Assembly: GCA_017517385.1 (NCBI GenBank)
Contig: JAFWZG010000025.1
Location: 1 to 64,000, forward strand
Reading direction: 5' to 3'
Origin: Akkermansia sp.
GTDB lineage: Bacteria; Verrucomicrobiota; Verrucomicrobiia; Verrucomicrobiales; Akkermansiaceae
DNA: 64,000 nucleotides
Shown: in pieces, positions 1 to 8,938 of the stretch
Layout: each line of letters starts with the position of its first letter
How positions within the stretch are numbered: the first letter of the stretch is position 1
Made by a program: the position numbers and the translations under genes
Notes under the pieces: model-generated
Told to the model about the DNA's origin: nothing
The model's input: the letters and a program-made list of their open reading frames with translations, nothing else
The model's database searches: none

Positions 1-398
1 GAGTTTCAGGCTGTACTGTGCTGTGTTGGATTTCGGCCTTCCCCACCAAGGGATGGGTACTATGCCTCTGCTGACTACCTGCTTCCGGGCGTTTCTTCCC
101 CGTCACCCTTTCAGGCCTTAGCAGGTTCTCACCGAATATGAATATGCTACTTTCCTCCCGCGCCGTCTGCATCTACCTTATGGATTCTTGATGATGTATC
201 GGATTTCGGCACTCGCTGCAACCTCGTCCATCCATCCGGCCTTATATGCAATTTCTGTTCGTACAGTCGGGATTTCCCCTCGAACTTCCTTTCCCACGGT
301 TCGTTACCTCCCCGCAGTTGTTCTTCAGGTCTGGGATTCCGCATCATCACGGCTCCACGCGGACTTTCACCGCAGTGCGCATATCGCGTCGGTCGTAC
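1..398 (-). mobile_element. Group IIC intron, 5' portion (copy 1, runs off left edge)
   Basis: Read on the minus strand, the intron begins with GTACGACC at 398 and runs leftward out of the window. The 5' GTGAAAGTCC-type segment and the domain III segment CAGCAGAGGCATAGTACC (about 60-77) resemble what I recall of the Oceanobacillus iheyensis group IIC ribozyme. The intron starts 7 nt after the stem of a terminator hairpin (405-435) downstream of tRNA-Gln, which is the usual target of class C introns. Compared with copy 3 it carries 69 extra bases between two ggatttc repeats (201 and 270), so it looks like the less damaged version. Whether it encodes a reverse transcriptase lies outside the window. 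Open frames inside it are not genes. Confidence 0.8.
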
Positions 399-404
399 AA
401 CGAA

Positions 405-435
405 AAGGGAGCCATGCATTCAGCTCGGCTCCCTT
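405..435 (-). terminator. Rho-independent terminator after tRNA-Gln
   Basis: A 9-bp stem (405-413 with 427-435, AAGGGAGCC/GGCTCCCTT) is followed on the minus strand by TTTTCGTT and then directly by the group IIC intron. It ends tRNA-Gln and served as the intron target. Confidence 0.8.
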
Positions 436-455
436 AATCTTAACCTATTTTTGTG

Positions 456-528
456 ATAGTCTCGCCTGGATTCGAACCAAGACAAAGAGAATCAAAATCT
501 CTTGTGCTACCTTTACACCACGAGACCA
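456..528 (-). tRNA. tRNA-Gln (UUG)
   Basis: The minus strand folds as a cloverleaf: acceptor TGGTCTC pairs with GAGACTA, the anticodon stem is AGAGA/TCTCT with loop TTTTGAT (anticodon TTG, reading CAA), and the T-loop is GGTTCGAATCC. No CCA is encoded. It is followed by a terminator and the intron copy. Confidence 0.93.
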
Positions 529-567
529 CACAGTCGCAAGCCCCGCCAACTGACAGGGTGCGGGGAG

Positions 568-596
568 TTTGTACCATAAGAAATCGCTTCTTGCAA
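568..596 (-). promoter_or_regulatory. Promoter of tRNA-Gln
   Basis: Minus strand TTGCAA (591-596), 17-bp spacer, TACAAA (568-573). The leader before the tRNA contains a CCCCGC/GCGGGG hairpin. Confidence 0.6.
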
Positions 597-781
597 GCCT
601 AAAATGCAAAAAATCCCTATATGACACCCACATACGAGCATAATGCCGCAAAAAAAATCATGAAAACGCAAAAAATACTTGCATTTTTATAAATAGTTGC
701 TATTTTTTAAGTATACAAAATCTTATACATTCAAAAACTCTATCACCTCTCAGCTATAACCCAAAAAAACATAATACGAAA

Positions 782-1699
782 ATGAAAATAGCACACATAA
801 CAATCGCTGCACTAGCAAGCACCTCGCTGTTGCTTACATCCTGTGTAGTCACACCAGTGAACGGATACAGCAACCTTTCATTCTCCACGGATGGTCACGG
901 TGTAAGCGTGGGAGCATCCGTGGGCTGGACGAGTGCCAGTTACGATGTAAATGGCTTCCCAATTTACGGATATTATAACGGCAGGCCGGTATACGGCTAT
1001 ACGTCTACAGGTGCCGCGATTTTCACCATCGCAGCGCTGACAGCTCTTTGCTTCGTGCCGAACTGGGGCCCTGCGCCTTGGTACCGCGGCCACTGGCATT
1101 ACCCGCCCCACATCCACCGCGTGGCAGCACCGCCCCGCGTATGCCACGGGCACTATCCCACGCGCCGCCCCGCAGGTGGCCTGCACGCCCCCATTCACCA
1201 CCACGGCCCGAACCACGGCGCAGCTAACCGCCCTGGCCACCGCCCAAACATCGGAACAGCTAACCGCCCTGGCCACCGCCCGAACCATGGCGTAGCAAAC
1301 CGCCCGAGCCACGGCCCGAACCACGGCGTAGCAAACCGCCCGAGCCACCGCCCGAACCACGGCGTAGCAAACCGCCCTGGCCATACCCCGAACCACGGCG
1401 TAGCAAACCGCCCGAGCCACCGCCCGAACCACGGCGTAGCAAACCGCCCGAGCCACCGCCCGAACCATGGCGTAGCAAACCGCCCGAGCCACCGCCCGAA
1501 CATCGGAACAGCAAACCGCCCGAGCCTTGGTACCATCAATCGCCCGAGCCACAGCGCCCGCCCGAACATGAGCATGCCGCGCCCCCCCTCTGCGAGTCGT
1601 GTATCCGGTGCTACTCGCCCGGCGGGCTTCTCACGCGGAGGCAGCCGCCCGAGCAGAGGTTTCAGCGGTGGAGCCAGAGGTGGCGGCAGACGCCACTAA
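782..1699 (+). CDS. Lipoprotein with His/Asn/Pro-rich 12-residue repeats
   Basis: Function is not recognised. The first 21 residues are a signal peptide with lipobox LLTSC, so the product is probably a lipoprotein. Residues about 30-115 are rich in Gly, Tyr and Trp, with a short hydrophobic stretch (about 78-92). Residues 144-239 hold eight 12-residue units of the form NHGVANRPSHRP with a partial ninth, and the C-terminus is Arg/Gly/Ser-rich and basic. The many His residues could bind metal, and the basic extended region could contact the wall or nucleic acid; both ideas are inference. It is a single gene with an AT-rich upstream region (about 650-780) and its own terminator. Confidence 0.75.
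   Translation: MKIAHITIAALASTSLLLTSCVVTPVNGYSNLSFSTDGHGVSVGASVGWTSASYDVNGFPIYGYYNGRPVYGYTSTGAAIFTIAALTALCFVPNWGPAPWYRGHWHYPPHIHRVAAPPRVCHGHYPTRRPAGGLHAPIHHHGPNHGAANRPGHRPNIGTANRPGHRPNHGVANRPSHGPNHGVANRPSHRPNHGVANRPGHTPNHGVANRPSHRPNHGVANRPSHRPNHGVANRPSHRPNIGTANRPSLGTINRPSHSARPNMSMPRPPSASRVSGATRPAGFSRGGSRPSRGFSGGARGGGRRH
1211..1498 (+). repeat. Eight tandem 36-bp in-frame repeats
   Basis: The units encode NHGVANRPSHRP and variants (PGH, HTP, NIGTA). Differences among units are mostly at the S/G and H/R positions and at third bases. They lie wholly in one reading frame, so they are protein repeats. Confidence 0.85.
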
Positions 1700-1726
1700 T
1701 ATAATGGCAAACCTCTGAATATTTCC

Positions 1727-1759
1727 CGGCGCGTCTCACAAAGGAGACGCGCCGATTTT
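1727..1759 (+). terminator. Rho-independent terminator
   Basis: A perfect 11-bp stem (1727-1737 with 1744-1754, CGGCGCGTCTC) with a 6-nt loop is followed by ATTTT. It ends the repeat lipoprotein gene. Confidence 0.85.
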
Positions 1760-1841
1760 CATGAATACAGAAAGGCAGTTAATAAAATTTGACAGTTTAT
1801 AAGCTTGCATAAAGTTTAAAAATCTGATACGCTGAACCTGT

Positions 1842-2840
1842 ATGAAGAAAACACTCACCTTGCTCAGCATGAGCGCCTGTGTGCTTTTGGCGTTCAACTC
1901 ATGCACTGGCAGCAGAATAAACGAAGACGACTACGAGTCAGCCACGATAGCAAGCGATAGCATTGCAGACGGCGAAATTCCGCCGTGGCTGATTGATGAT
2001 GAGGATGATGGCTGGGGCGCTCAGATATCCGCCGGCGCAACAACTCATGACCACTTCCCCATCCCGGAACCGAACGAAAGCGTAGCAGACGTGTATGGCT
2101 CCGGCGCCCGCCAGAACCAGCCCACCATGGCGGACCAGTCCGGCTCAGCCAATGTGCACCGTGATACGGAGACCATCGTAGAAACGCCGCCCACACCGGT
2201 TATCGCTGCCAATACTCCCGGCACGCTGCCCCCCGTGGCCGTGGCTCCCGTCACCCCGACACCGACCCGCACAACCACGCCGACAACGTCGACTCGCAGC
2301 TCTGCCACTAGCAGCAGATCCACCCGTACGAGCAGCTCCACCGCTTCCACTCGTACCTCCACGAGCCGCAACAACAGAACGGCCTCTAATAACCGTAACA
2401 ATCGTAACAGCAGCACCCGCAACAACGCTCGCAACGGCCGTCGTTACACCGAACCCACGCTTCTCACCTACCGCGTGCGCCCCGGCGATAACCTCAGTGT
2501 GATTGCCCGCCGCAGCCGCACCACAGTGGCTCAGATTAAGCGTGACTCCGGGCTGACTAGCGATACAATCTACCCCGGCCAGGTGATTAAGGTGCGTTAC
2601 ATCCCCCGCGATTACCAACCCAGTAGGTCAAGAAACAACAGCAGCGCTCAGGCCCGCACACACACTGTATCCCGCGGCCAGACCATCGCCGGTATCGCAA
2701 AGCAGTACGGAGTGCCCTATTCAGACATCCTCAAGGCTAACAACATGACCGAGCGTGATGCTATGCGCATGCGCCCCGGCCGCCGTCTGATTATCCCCGG
2801 CACGGCCAATACTTCCAACAGAAGAAACCGCCGCAGATAA
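1842..2840 (+). CDS. LysM lipoprotein with two LysM domains
   Basis: Probable peptidoglycan-binding envelope lipoprotein. A signal peptide ends in lipobox AFNSC (Cys about 21). The middle (about 110-200) is a Thr/Ser/Arg/Asn low-complexity linker. Two LysM domains follow: about 208-255, beginning TYRVRPGDNLSVIARR, and about 273-320, beginning THTVSRGQTIAGIAKQYG. LysM domains bind GlcNAc-containing glycan. No catalytic domain is visible, so it may be a wall anchor or amidase activator-like factor. It heads a three-gene run with the next LysM lipoprotein (30 bp gap) and an L,D-transpeptidase. A TTGCAT (1805) with a weak TACGCT (1828) would place the transcript start close to the ATG; TTGACA also occurs at 1789. 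Confidence 0.85.
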   Translation: MKKTLTLLSMSACVLLAFNSCTGSRINEDDYESATIASDSIADGEIPPWLIDDEDDGWGAQISAGATTHDHFPIPEPNESVADVYGSGARQNQPTMADQSGSANVHRDTETIVETPPTPVIAANTPGTLPPVAVAPVTPTPTRTTTPTTSTRSSATSSRSTRTSSSTASTRTSTSRNNRTASNNRNNRNSSTRNNARNGRRYTEPTLLTYRVRPGDNLSVIARRSRTTVAQIKRDSGLTSDTIYPGQVIKVRYIPRDYQPSRSRNNSSAQARTHTVSRGQTIAGIAKQYGVPYSDILKANNMTERDAMRMRPGRRLIIPGTANTSNRRNRRR

Positions 2841-2870
2841 CTGCTCGTTCACGGATAAATCCGAACAAGA

Positions 2871-3659
2871 ATGAAACCTACACTTACTCAGCTCTCAACA
2901 CTCGCTGTTATCAGCGCGGCCCTCTGCTCCTGTGATATCACACGCCAAAGAGTGGATTACAGTTGGTTCCGCGATACGATGACTGCTCCTCAGGAGGATT
3001 CCGTAACAGTAGAGGCAGGGTCCGGCATTACTGAAGCTGTGGCCCTGCAGCCTACCACCCCCATAACCGCACCGGAAGTGCTACCGCCCGTAACTGCGGC
3101 GGCACCGGCTCCGGCAGCCCCCCCCCCGGCACTTCCCGCGTACACGCCTGAGCCCCTTGCTCAGCAGCCCGCGAGTGAAAGCTCCTGGTGGCCCTTCAGC
3201 CAAAAACAGAGCGCCCCGCAGCCACCAGCTGCTACCACCACCACCTACATGGTGCAATCCGGCGATACTCTTTCCGTCATCGCCCGCCGCCATGGTGTGA
3301 GCCTCAGCAGCGTGATTCAGGCCAACAACATGACCGCTGAGCAGGCTCACCGCCTGAGCATCGGCCAAGTGCTGACCATCCCCACAGGAGCCGCTGCCCC
3401 CACTGCAGCTGCACCCTCCGTAGCAACACCGCCCCCCGCCGCAGCTCCTACCCCCGTGGCTACTCCGGCACCGGCGGCGGCTCTACCCCCGGTGACCACT
3501 GCAGCTACCTATTACACCGTGTGTCAGGGAGACACCCTCTCCACCATCGCACGCCGTTATAATACCACTATCGCTAAGATAATGCAGGCTAACAACATGA
3601 CCGCTGAACAGGCGCACCGCCTGAGCATCGGCCAGAAGATACTGCTGCCCCGCAACTGA
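2871..3659 (+). CDS. LysM lipoprotein with two LysM domains
   Basis: Second LysM lipoprotein of the cluster. The signal peptide has lipobox ALCSC (Cys about 21). A Pro/Ala-rich linker separates it from two near-identical LysM domains, about 125-172 (TYMVQSGDTLSVIARRHG) and about 213-260 (YYTVCQGDTLSTIARRYN), both carrying ANNMTAEQAHRLSIGQ. The high similarity of the two domains suggests a recent internal duplication. It has no catalytic domain and ends two bases before the L,D-transpeptidase gene, so the two are almost certainly cotranscribed and may act together on peptidoglycan. Confidence 0.87.
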   Translation: MKPTLTQLSTLAVISAALCSCDITRQRVDYSWFRDTMTAPQEDSVTVEAGSGITEAVALQPTTPITAPEVLPPVTAAAPAPAAPPPALPAYTPEPLAQQPASESSWWPFSQKQSAPQPPAATTTTYMVQSGDTLSVIARRHGVSLSSVIQANNMTAEQAHRLSIGQVLTIPTGAAAPTAAAPSVATPPPAAAPTPVATPAPAAALPPVTTAATYYTVCQGDTLSTIARRYNTTIAKIMQANNMTAEQAHRLSIGQKILLPRN

Positions 3660-3661
3660 TT

Positions 3662-4483
3662 ATGAAAACCGCCATTATCTGCACCGCCCTTATGGGCGGA
3701 GCCCTGATGACAAGCTGTGCACCCTCCTCCTATCCGAGGGCAAATGTGCACGGCATGTCTCAGGCCGGTATGGCACAGCAAATGCTTGCCACCGATCCGA
3801 GTTACCTCACCTTCAATCCCCTCACGATGCAGGGTAAGGACCAGCCCGGATACGTCAACCCCTTCCCGGCCGGTAGCTATGAGCACTTCGTGGCTCAGCC
3901 GGATTACCCCAAAACCATGAGAGATTACTGTGATGAGCGCCTACTCTCACAGCTCACGGCTAATAATTCCAAAATCATCATCTGCCTTCCCCAGCAGCGC
4001 GCTCGCGTTTATGTGAACGGCAGAGTTGCTATGGACTGGCCCGTATCCACCGGTACGGATGGCCACGAAACGCCCACCGGCACTTTCCGAATCCTCGAAA
4101 AGAAGGTGGACCACAGCTCTAACCGCTATGGCAGATTCGTGAATGAACAAGGCCGCACCACCAACTCCAACGCTGATGCCAGCCAAGGCATTCCAGAGGG
4201 CAACACCTTCCGCCCTGCTGCCATGCCCTACTGGCACCGCCTCACGCTGGACGGCGTAGGCCTTCACGTGGGCAAGGTGGTACCCGGCCGTCGACTCTCG
4301 CACGGCTGCATCCGCTCCCCGCAGGGCCCCATCAGAAAGTTCTATGAATACAGCGTAGTGGGCATGCCCGCCTACATCTCCCGCGCAGTGGAAGATTACC
4401 CGCGCGGCGGCTCCGTGCGCTCCATTGACGTGATGTACCGCCCTGGTGGTGATCACACCGATATGCCCATTAGAAACCACTAA
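3662..4483 (+). CDS. L,D-transpeptidase (YkuD) lipoprotein
   Basis: YkuD-family enzyme that forms 3-3 peptidoglycan cross-links or attaches proteins to the wall. A signal peptide with lipobox LMTSC directs it to the periplasmic face of a membrane. The catalytic region (about 98-240) starts with KIIICLPQQRARVYVNGRVA and holds the signature HVGKVVPGRRLSHGCIR, with catalytic Cys in SHGC and upstream His. The motifs DWPVSTG and TPTGTFRILEKK are typical. It is the last gene of the LysM-LysM-LDT run (2-bp gap before it) and is followed by a terminator. It resembles the enzyme encoded at 13070. Confidence 0.93.
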   Translation: MKTAIICTALMGGALMTSCAPSSYPRANVHGMSQAGMAQQMLATDPSYLTFNPLTMQGKDQPGYVNPFPAGSYEHFVAQPDYPKTMRDYCDERLLSQLTANNSKIIICLPQQRARVYVNGRVAMDWPVSTGTDGHETPTGTFRILEKKVDHSSNRYGRFVNEQGRTTNSNADASQGIPEGNTFRPAAMPYWHRLTLDGVGLHVGKVVPGRRLSHGCIRSPQGPIRKFYEYSVVGMPAYISRAVEDYPRGGSVRSIDVMYRPGGDHTDMPIRNH

Positions 4484-4518
4484 TATACGGCTCCGCACAG
4501 AAGAGCCCTGAAATCTCT

Positions 4519-4553
4519 CTGCGGCGGGGGCAGCTCCCCGCCGCAGCTTTTTT
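4519..4553 (+). terminator. Rho-independent terminator
   Basis: An 11-bp stem (CTGCGGCGGGG, 4519-4529, with 4536-4546) is followed by CTTTTTT. It closes the LysM/L,D-transpeptidase operon. Confidence 0.9.
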
Positions 4554-4582
4554 ACCCCACCACGCATCATCCCCTGCCTCTC

Positions 4583-5023
4583 ATGCTCAAACGCACCATT
4601 CGCCCGGCTAACGCCATGCTGTACGCCAGCTCCGTGCTGCTTATCATCGCCGCCACCATCTACTGTGCCGTATATAAAGAACTACCTGCATGGCAGCTCT
4701 GGGGTGCCGTTGCACTGAGCGTAGCAGCCACGGTATGGGGATTGTATTATGTGACGCTCTGCTACCGCATCAGCGCTGAAGCTATCACCCGCTGCGTTTA
4801 CCTGCACCGCACACACTCTCTCCCCATAAAAGACATTACTCAGGCCAGCTTGGATGAGACGGACGCTAACGGCATCGCCTCCTGCCACCTCACTCTCAGC
4901 ACAGCGGCCGGAATCACCCTACGCCTCAGTAGTGATGTGCTGAATGTGGATGACGTCCAAGAACTGGCAGAGGATTTACGCGCCCTTGGCCTCCTCCCTC
5001 CGGCTGAAAAGAAAGAGGAGTAA
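4583..5023 (+). CDS. Small membrane protein with a PH-like C-terminal domain
   Basis: Two N-terminal membrane helices (about 12-32 and 37-58) are followed by about 80 soluble residues. The pattern after the helices, CYRISAEAITRCVYLHRTHS then LPIKDITQASLDE, resembles bacterial PH (bPH2/DUF304-like) domains, in which a short strand-rich domain follows a membrane hairpin. That assignment is tentative. The gene stands alone between the terminator of the previous operon and gdhA. The acidic/Lys tail KKEE is probably cytoplasmic. No enzymatic motif is seen. Confidence 0.65.
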   Translation: MLKRTIRPANAMLYASSVLLIIAATIYCAVYKELPAWQLWGAVALSVAATVWGLYYVTLCYRISAEAITRCVYLHRTHSLPIKDITQASLDETDANGIASCHLTLSTAAGITLRLSSDVLNVDDVQELAEDLRALGLLPPAEKKEE

Positions 5024-5140
5024 ATAAGCTTCCCCCCTAAAATGACGCATTAAGACAGAATAAATGCGGTATTTCGCGGCATTCTACCCGAAAAAAGTGA
5101 TTGAAAATCGGTAAATGTTAAAAAAAATACAAAAAAAGTC

Positions 5141-6596
<1,456 letters not shown>

Positions 6597-6631
6597 AAAA
6601 CAGCCCCGGTTATCACCGAACCTTACATATG

Positions 6632-6662
6632 GCCGCTGCGCTCACTGCGCAGCGGCTTTTTT
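6632..6662 (+). terminator. Rho-independent terminator of gdhA
   Basis: A 10-bp stem GCCGCTGCGC (6632-6641) with GCGCAGCGGC (6647-6656), a 5-nt loop and TTTTTT. Confidence 0.9.
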
Positions 6663-6680
6663 ACACTCAAAACGAACTTC

Positions 6681-7829
6681 TCACACGCGGAGAAAAGCCT
6701 TGCGGCGGTACAACACCCACAGCAGCAGCCAGAGCAAAATCAATTCCAGCAGAGCATGCACAAAAGCCCCACCTTCCCCCGCTTGCTCAGCAAGCCCATA
6801 GAGGAGAGGATGAGTAGCAGCCCACCACAGGCTATTGCCGCACGGGCCGTGAATTTCAGTGAGTAAATAAGCCAGCAGAGCATTACACCCCACCACCTGC
6901 AGCGGATAGGCCACACGGGAAAAAACAGCGCCGCAACAGTCAAAGAGCAGGTGAAAAAGAGCCATCAACAGTACACAAAACCCACCTGCCCACAAAACAC
7001 AGGTTGTGGTATAAATATGCTTGATAAGCGGAGTATCAAACTGCAGCAAACAGGCAGTGACTAAGCAGAACACCCCACCACCCGTCATCCACAGAACTGC
7101 ACGGCGCCCGCCATATTCAGCCATGAGCTGTCCACATGCACACCCCATCAGCGTAAGTACCCCGAATGAAAAAGCCGTCAGAATCCAGCTATAGGACGTT
7201 CCATCCTGCCAGTCCCCCTGCAAAAGACAATCCACATAAATTGCCAAATTATTCTCCGGCTCAAATAGCCCGCCCGGCTGCCCGGAATATGGTACAAACC
7301 GAAGCAACACCCAATACAGCACCATGCACGCCACACTCACCAAAAGCTTAGTGCGCAGCCGCGCGCTGAACATCAGCACCAGCGCCGCTATAAAATACCC
7401 CTCTGCGATAGCCTGAAGTGTGTTGCAGAACAAACTCATCCGCTCCGGACTTGCGCTCGCCAGTCGCCCCTGCACCAGCATACCCAACACAAAAAGCAAC
7501 AACACACGCCTCAGTACACGCCACCACGTCACACGCCGCCAGTGCTCACCGCCCTTCCGGCGGTATTTTGCAAAAGCACTGGGCATGCTCGCACCGGTAA
7601 TAAAAATGAACAATGGCATGACCAAATCCCAGCAAGTAAAAGCGCCGCCCCACTCAGCATGCACAAACTGCCCTTCCAACCACCCGGGCAAACCGCCCAC
7701 ACACTGCCACTGCAAAAACTTTAAAATAACAGCCGCACCACCACACAGTAACAACATATCGAACCCGCGCAGCACATCTATGCTCACTATCCGCCCCGCC
7801 GCGGATTTCACTCCTTGTCTCTCATTCAT
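6681..7829 (-). CDS. HGSNAT-like (DUF5009) membrane acyltransferase
   Basis: Multi-pass inner-membrane protein of the heparan-alpha-glucosaminide N-acetyltransferase/DUF5009 type. The hallmark SIDVLRGFDM opens the first helix, and a His/Asp loop (HAEWGGAFTCWDLVMPLFIF) follows. Members are thought to move acyl groups across membranes onto sugars; the substrate here is unknown, but mucin or envelope amino sugars would fit a gut bacterium. About ten hydrophobic segments are visible. The start at 7829 is preferred over an upstream in-frame codon at 7925: AGAAGAG lies just upstream and a TCGACA-17-TAAACT promoter (7849-7877) falls inside the longer frame. It converges with gdhA. Confidence 0.82.
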   Translation of the reverse strand: MNERQGVKSAAGRIVSIDVLRGFDMLLLCGGAAVILKFLQWQCVGGLPGWLEGQFVHAEWGGAFTCWDLVMPLFIFITGASMPSAFAKYRRKGGEHWRRVTWWRVLRRVLLLFVLGMLVQGRLASASPERMSLFCNTLQAIAEGYFIAALVLMFSARLRTKLLVSVACMVLYWVLLRFVPYSGQPGGLFEPENNLAIYVDCLLQGDWQDGTSYSWILTAFSFGVLTLMGCACGQLMAEYGGRRAVLWMTGGGVFCLVTACLLQFDTPLIKHIYTTTCVLWAGGFCVLLMALFHLLFDCCGAVFSRVAYPLQVVGCNALLAYLLTEIHGPCGNSLWWAATHPLLYGLAEQAGEGGAFVHALLELILLWLLLWVLYRRKAFLRV

Positions 7830-7848
7830 TGCTCTTCTATCTGTTTTG

Positions 7849-7877
7849 AGTTTAACGAACTTAGAGCTGCGTGTCGA
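7849..7877 (-). promoter_or_regulatory. Promoter of the HGSNAT-like gene
   Basis: Minus strand TCGACA (7872-7877), 17 bp, TAAACT (7849-7854). Predicted leader is about 13 nt and includes the AGAAGAG ribosome site, which fixes the start at 7829. Confidence 0.55.
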
Positions 7878-7950
7878 GCATATTCCGCGTCTTTCGCGCT
7901 CGCGCTCGCGACTATTTACGCGCATGCGCGAAGCTTTTTCCTTATTTCAC

Positions 7951-7979
7951 TTGCCTAATTGATAGAATTGTGTTACAAT
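7951..7979 (+). promoter_or_regulatory. Promoter of the NlpC/P60-like gene
   Basis: TTGCCT (7951), 17 bp, TACAAT (7974-7979) with TG one base upstream. Predicted leader is about 19 nt. Confidence 0.65.
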
Positions 7980-8004
7980 CTCCTCGTACCGTTTTAGCTC
8001 ACAT

Positions 8005-8535
8005 ATGAGACACATATCAGCACTACTGCTTTCTGTATTGCTGCTGATGCTGTGCGGGTGTTCACAGCATCAGATGCGACAGAACGCATATACGCCGCGC
8101 TACCAGTACCGTGAAGGGTACACAGCGTACGTGCTGCGTAATGGTAGGGCCGTTGCACCCCGACATGCCCCGGCGCGCATTAGGCGCGTTATTGCCGCAG
8201 GTAACAGAATCATCAACAAACCGTATCGCCGCGGTGGCGGACACGGTCGTCACATCGACTCCGCCTACGATTGCTCCGGCGCCACAGCCTTCGTGCTGCG
8301 CGAGGCCGGACTACTCCACCGTAGCACCAATCCCACAAGCCACACATTCCTCCACTGGGGCCGCCCCGGCAGAGGCAACTGGCTGACACTCTATACAAAA
8401 CGAGGACACGTCTTCCTCATGGTGGCAGGCTTACGCTTTGACACCTCCGGCAGCGGCCGCGGAGTAGGCCCGCGCTGGTACACAACCCCGCGCCGGTGCG
8501 GTGGCTTCTATGTACGCCACATTCCCGGCTATTAA
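8005..8535 (+). CDS. NlpC/P60-like lipoprotein
   Basis: Probable cell-wall cysteine peptidase on the outer face of a membrane. The signal peptide ends with lipobox MLCGC. The C-terminal half carries the papain-like arrangement of NlpC/P60 enzymes: YDCSGATAFVLREAGLL holds the candidate nucleophile Cys, and GHVFLMVAGLRFDTSG holds the candidate His. These enzymes cut D-gamma-glutamyl-diaminopimelate bonds or act as amidases. At 176 residues it is a single-domain form with a short basic N-terminal linker and no LysM or SH3. It has its own promoter and is followed by a GC-rich hairpin without a T-tract. Confidence 0.82.
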   Translation: MRHISALLLSVLLLMLCGCSQHQMRQNAYTPRYQYREGYTAYVLRNGRAVAPRHAPARIRRVIAAGNRIINKPYRRGGGHGRHIDSAYDCSGATAFVLREAGLLHRSTNPTSHTFLHWGRPGRGNWLTLYTKRGHVFLMVAGLRFDTSGSGRGVGPRWYTTPRRCGGFYVRHIPGY

Positions 8536-8602
8536 CCTCCTTCCGGTGCCGCAGCTCCAACGAGCGGCGGCACCGCCACATTAAACAAACCAATCCTTAA
8601 AG

Positions 8603-8929
8603 ATGAACGAAGAAAACGAACGCAATCACGGCACTCAGCGCATCGACAGCATCATGCTGGCCTGGGGGCTGGAAAATCATGATTTGGTCACAGTCTCCCT
8701 GGAGCAGCTTACTCACAAGCAGGTACAGAAGGCACGCCAAGGCCGCCAGCTCACCCTGAAAATGATGCAGAAGGTAGCCCGTGCCCTAAACGTAGCCATA
8801 TGGGAACGCTTGGATGAAGAACAACGCGAGCTGTACTACGAGTACATCCATCGCGACCTCTTCTCCTACGCTAAGGGCTATGACCCCGAGTGGCTGGATC
8901 CGAACTCCGCCCTTGTACCCCAGGACTAA
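8603..8929 (+). CDS. Small HTH-like conserved protein
   Basis: Cytoplasmic 108-residue protein. Residues about 22-70 (LENHDLVTVSLEQLTHKQVQ to MMQKVARALN) have the spacing of an XRE-type helix-turn-helix, in which the second helix and a basic KARQGRQLT turn would face DNA. Similar short proteins with an NHDLV...LTHK...KARKGR pattern are, to my recollection, found in Planctomycetes and Verrucomicrobia without known function. The C-terminus ends in an acidic Trp/Tyr-rich stretch. It lies 9 bp upstream of xseA and is probably cotranscribed with it. Confidence 0.7.
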   Translation: MNEENERNHGTQRIDSIMLAWGLENHDLVTVSLEQLTHKQVQKARQGRQLTLKMMQKVARALNVAIWERLDEEQRELYYEYIHRDLFSYAKGYDPEWLDPNSALVPQD

Positions 8930-8938
8930 CCTCCGCCC

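Noticed and set aside
188-553. 121-residue frame over the left-end intron and tRNA-Gln
   Set aside because: It crosses the intron 5' end, a terminator and a tRNA, so it cannot be a normal gene.
1211-1498. Possible CRISPR array
   Set aside because: The 36-bp units have no spacers and are in-frame protein repeats; the same holds for 31739-32008.
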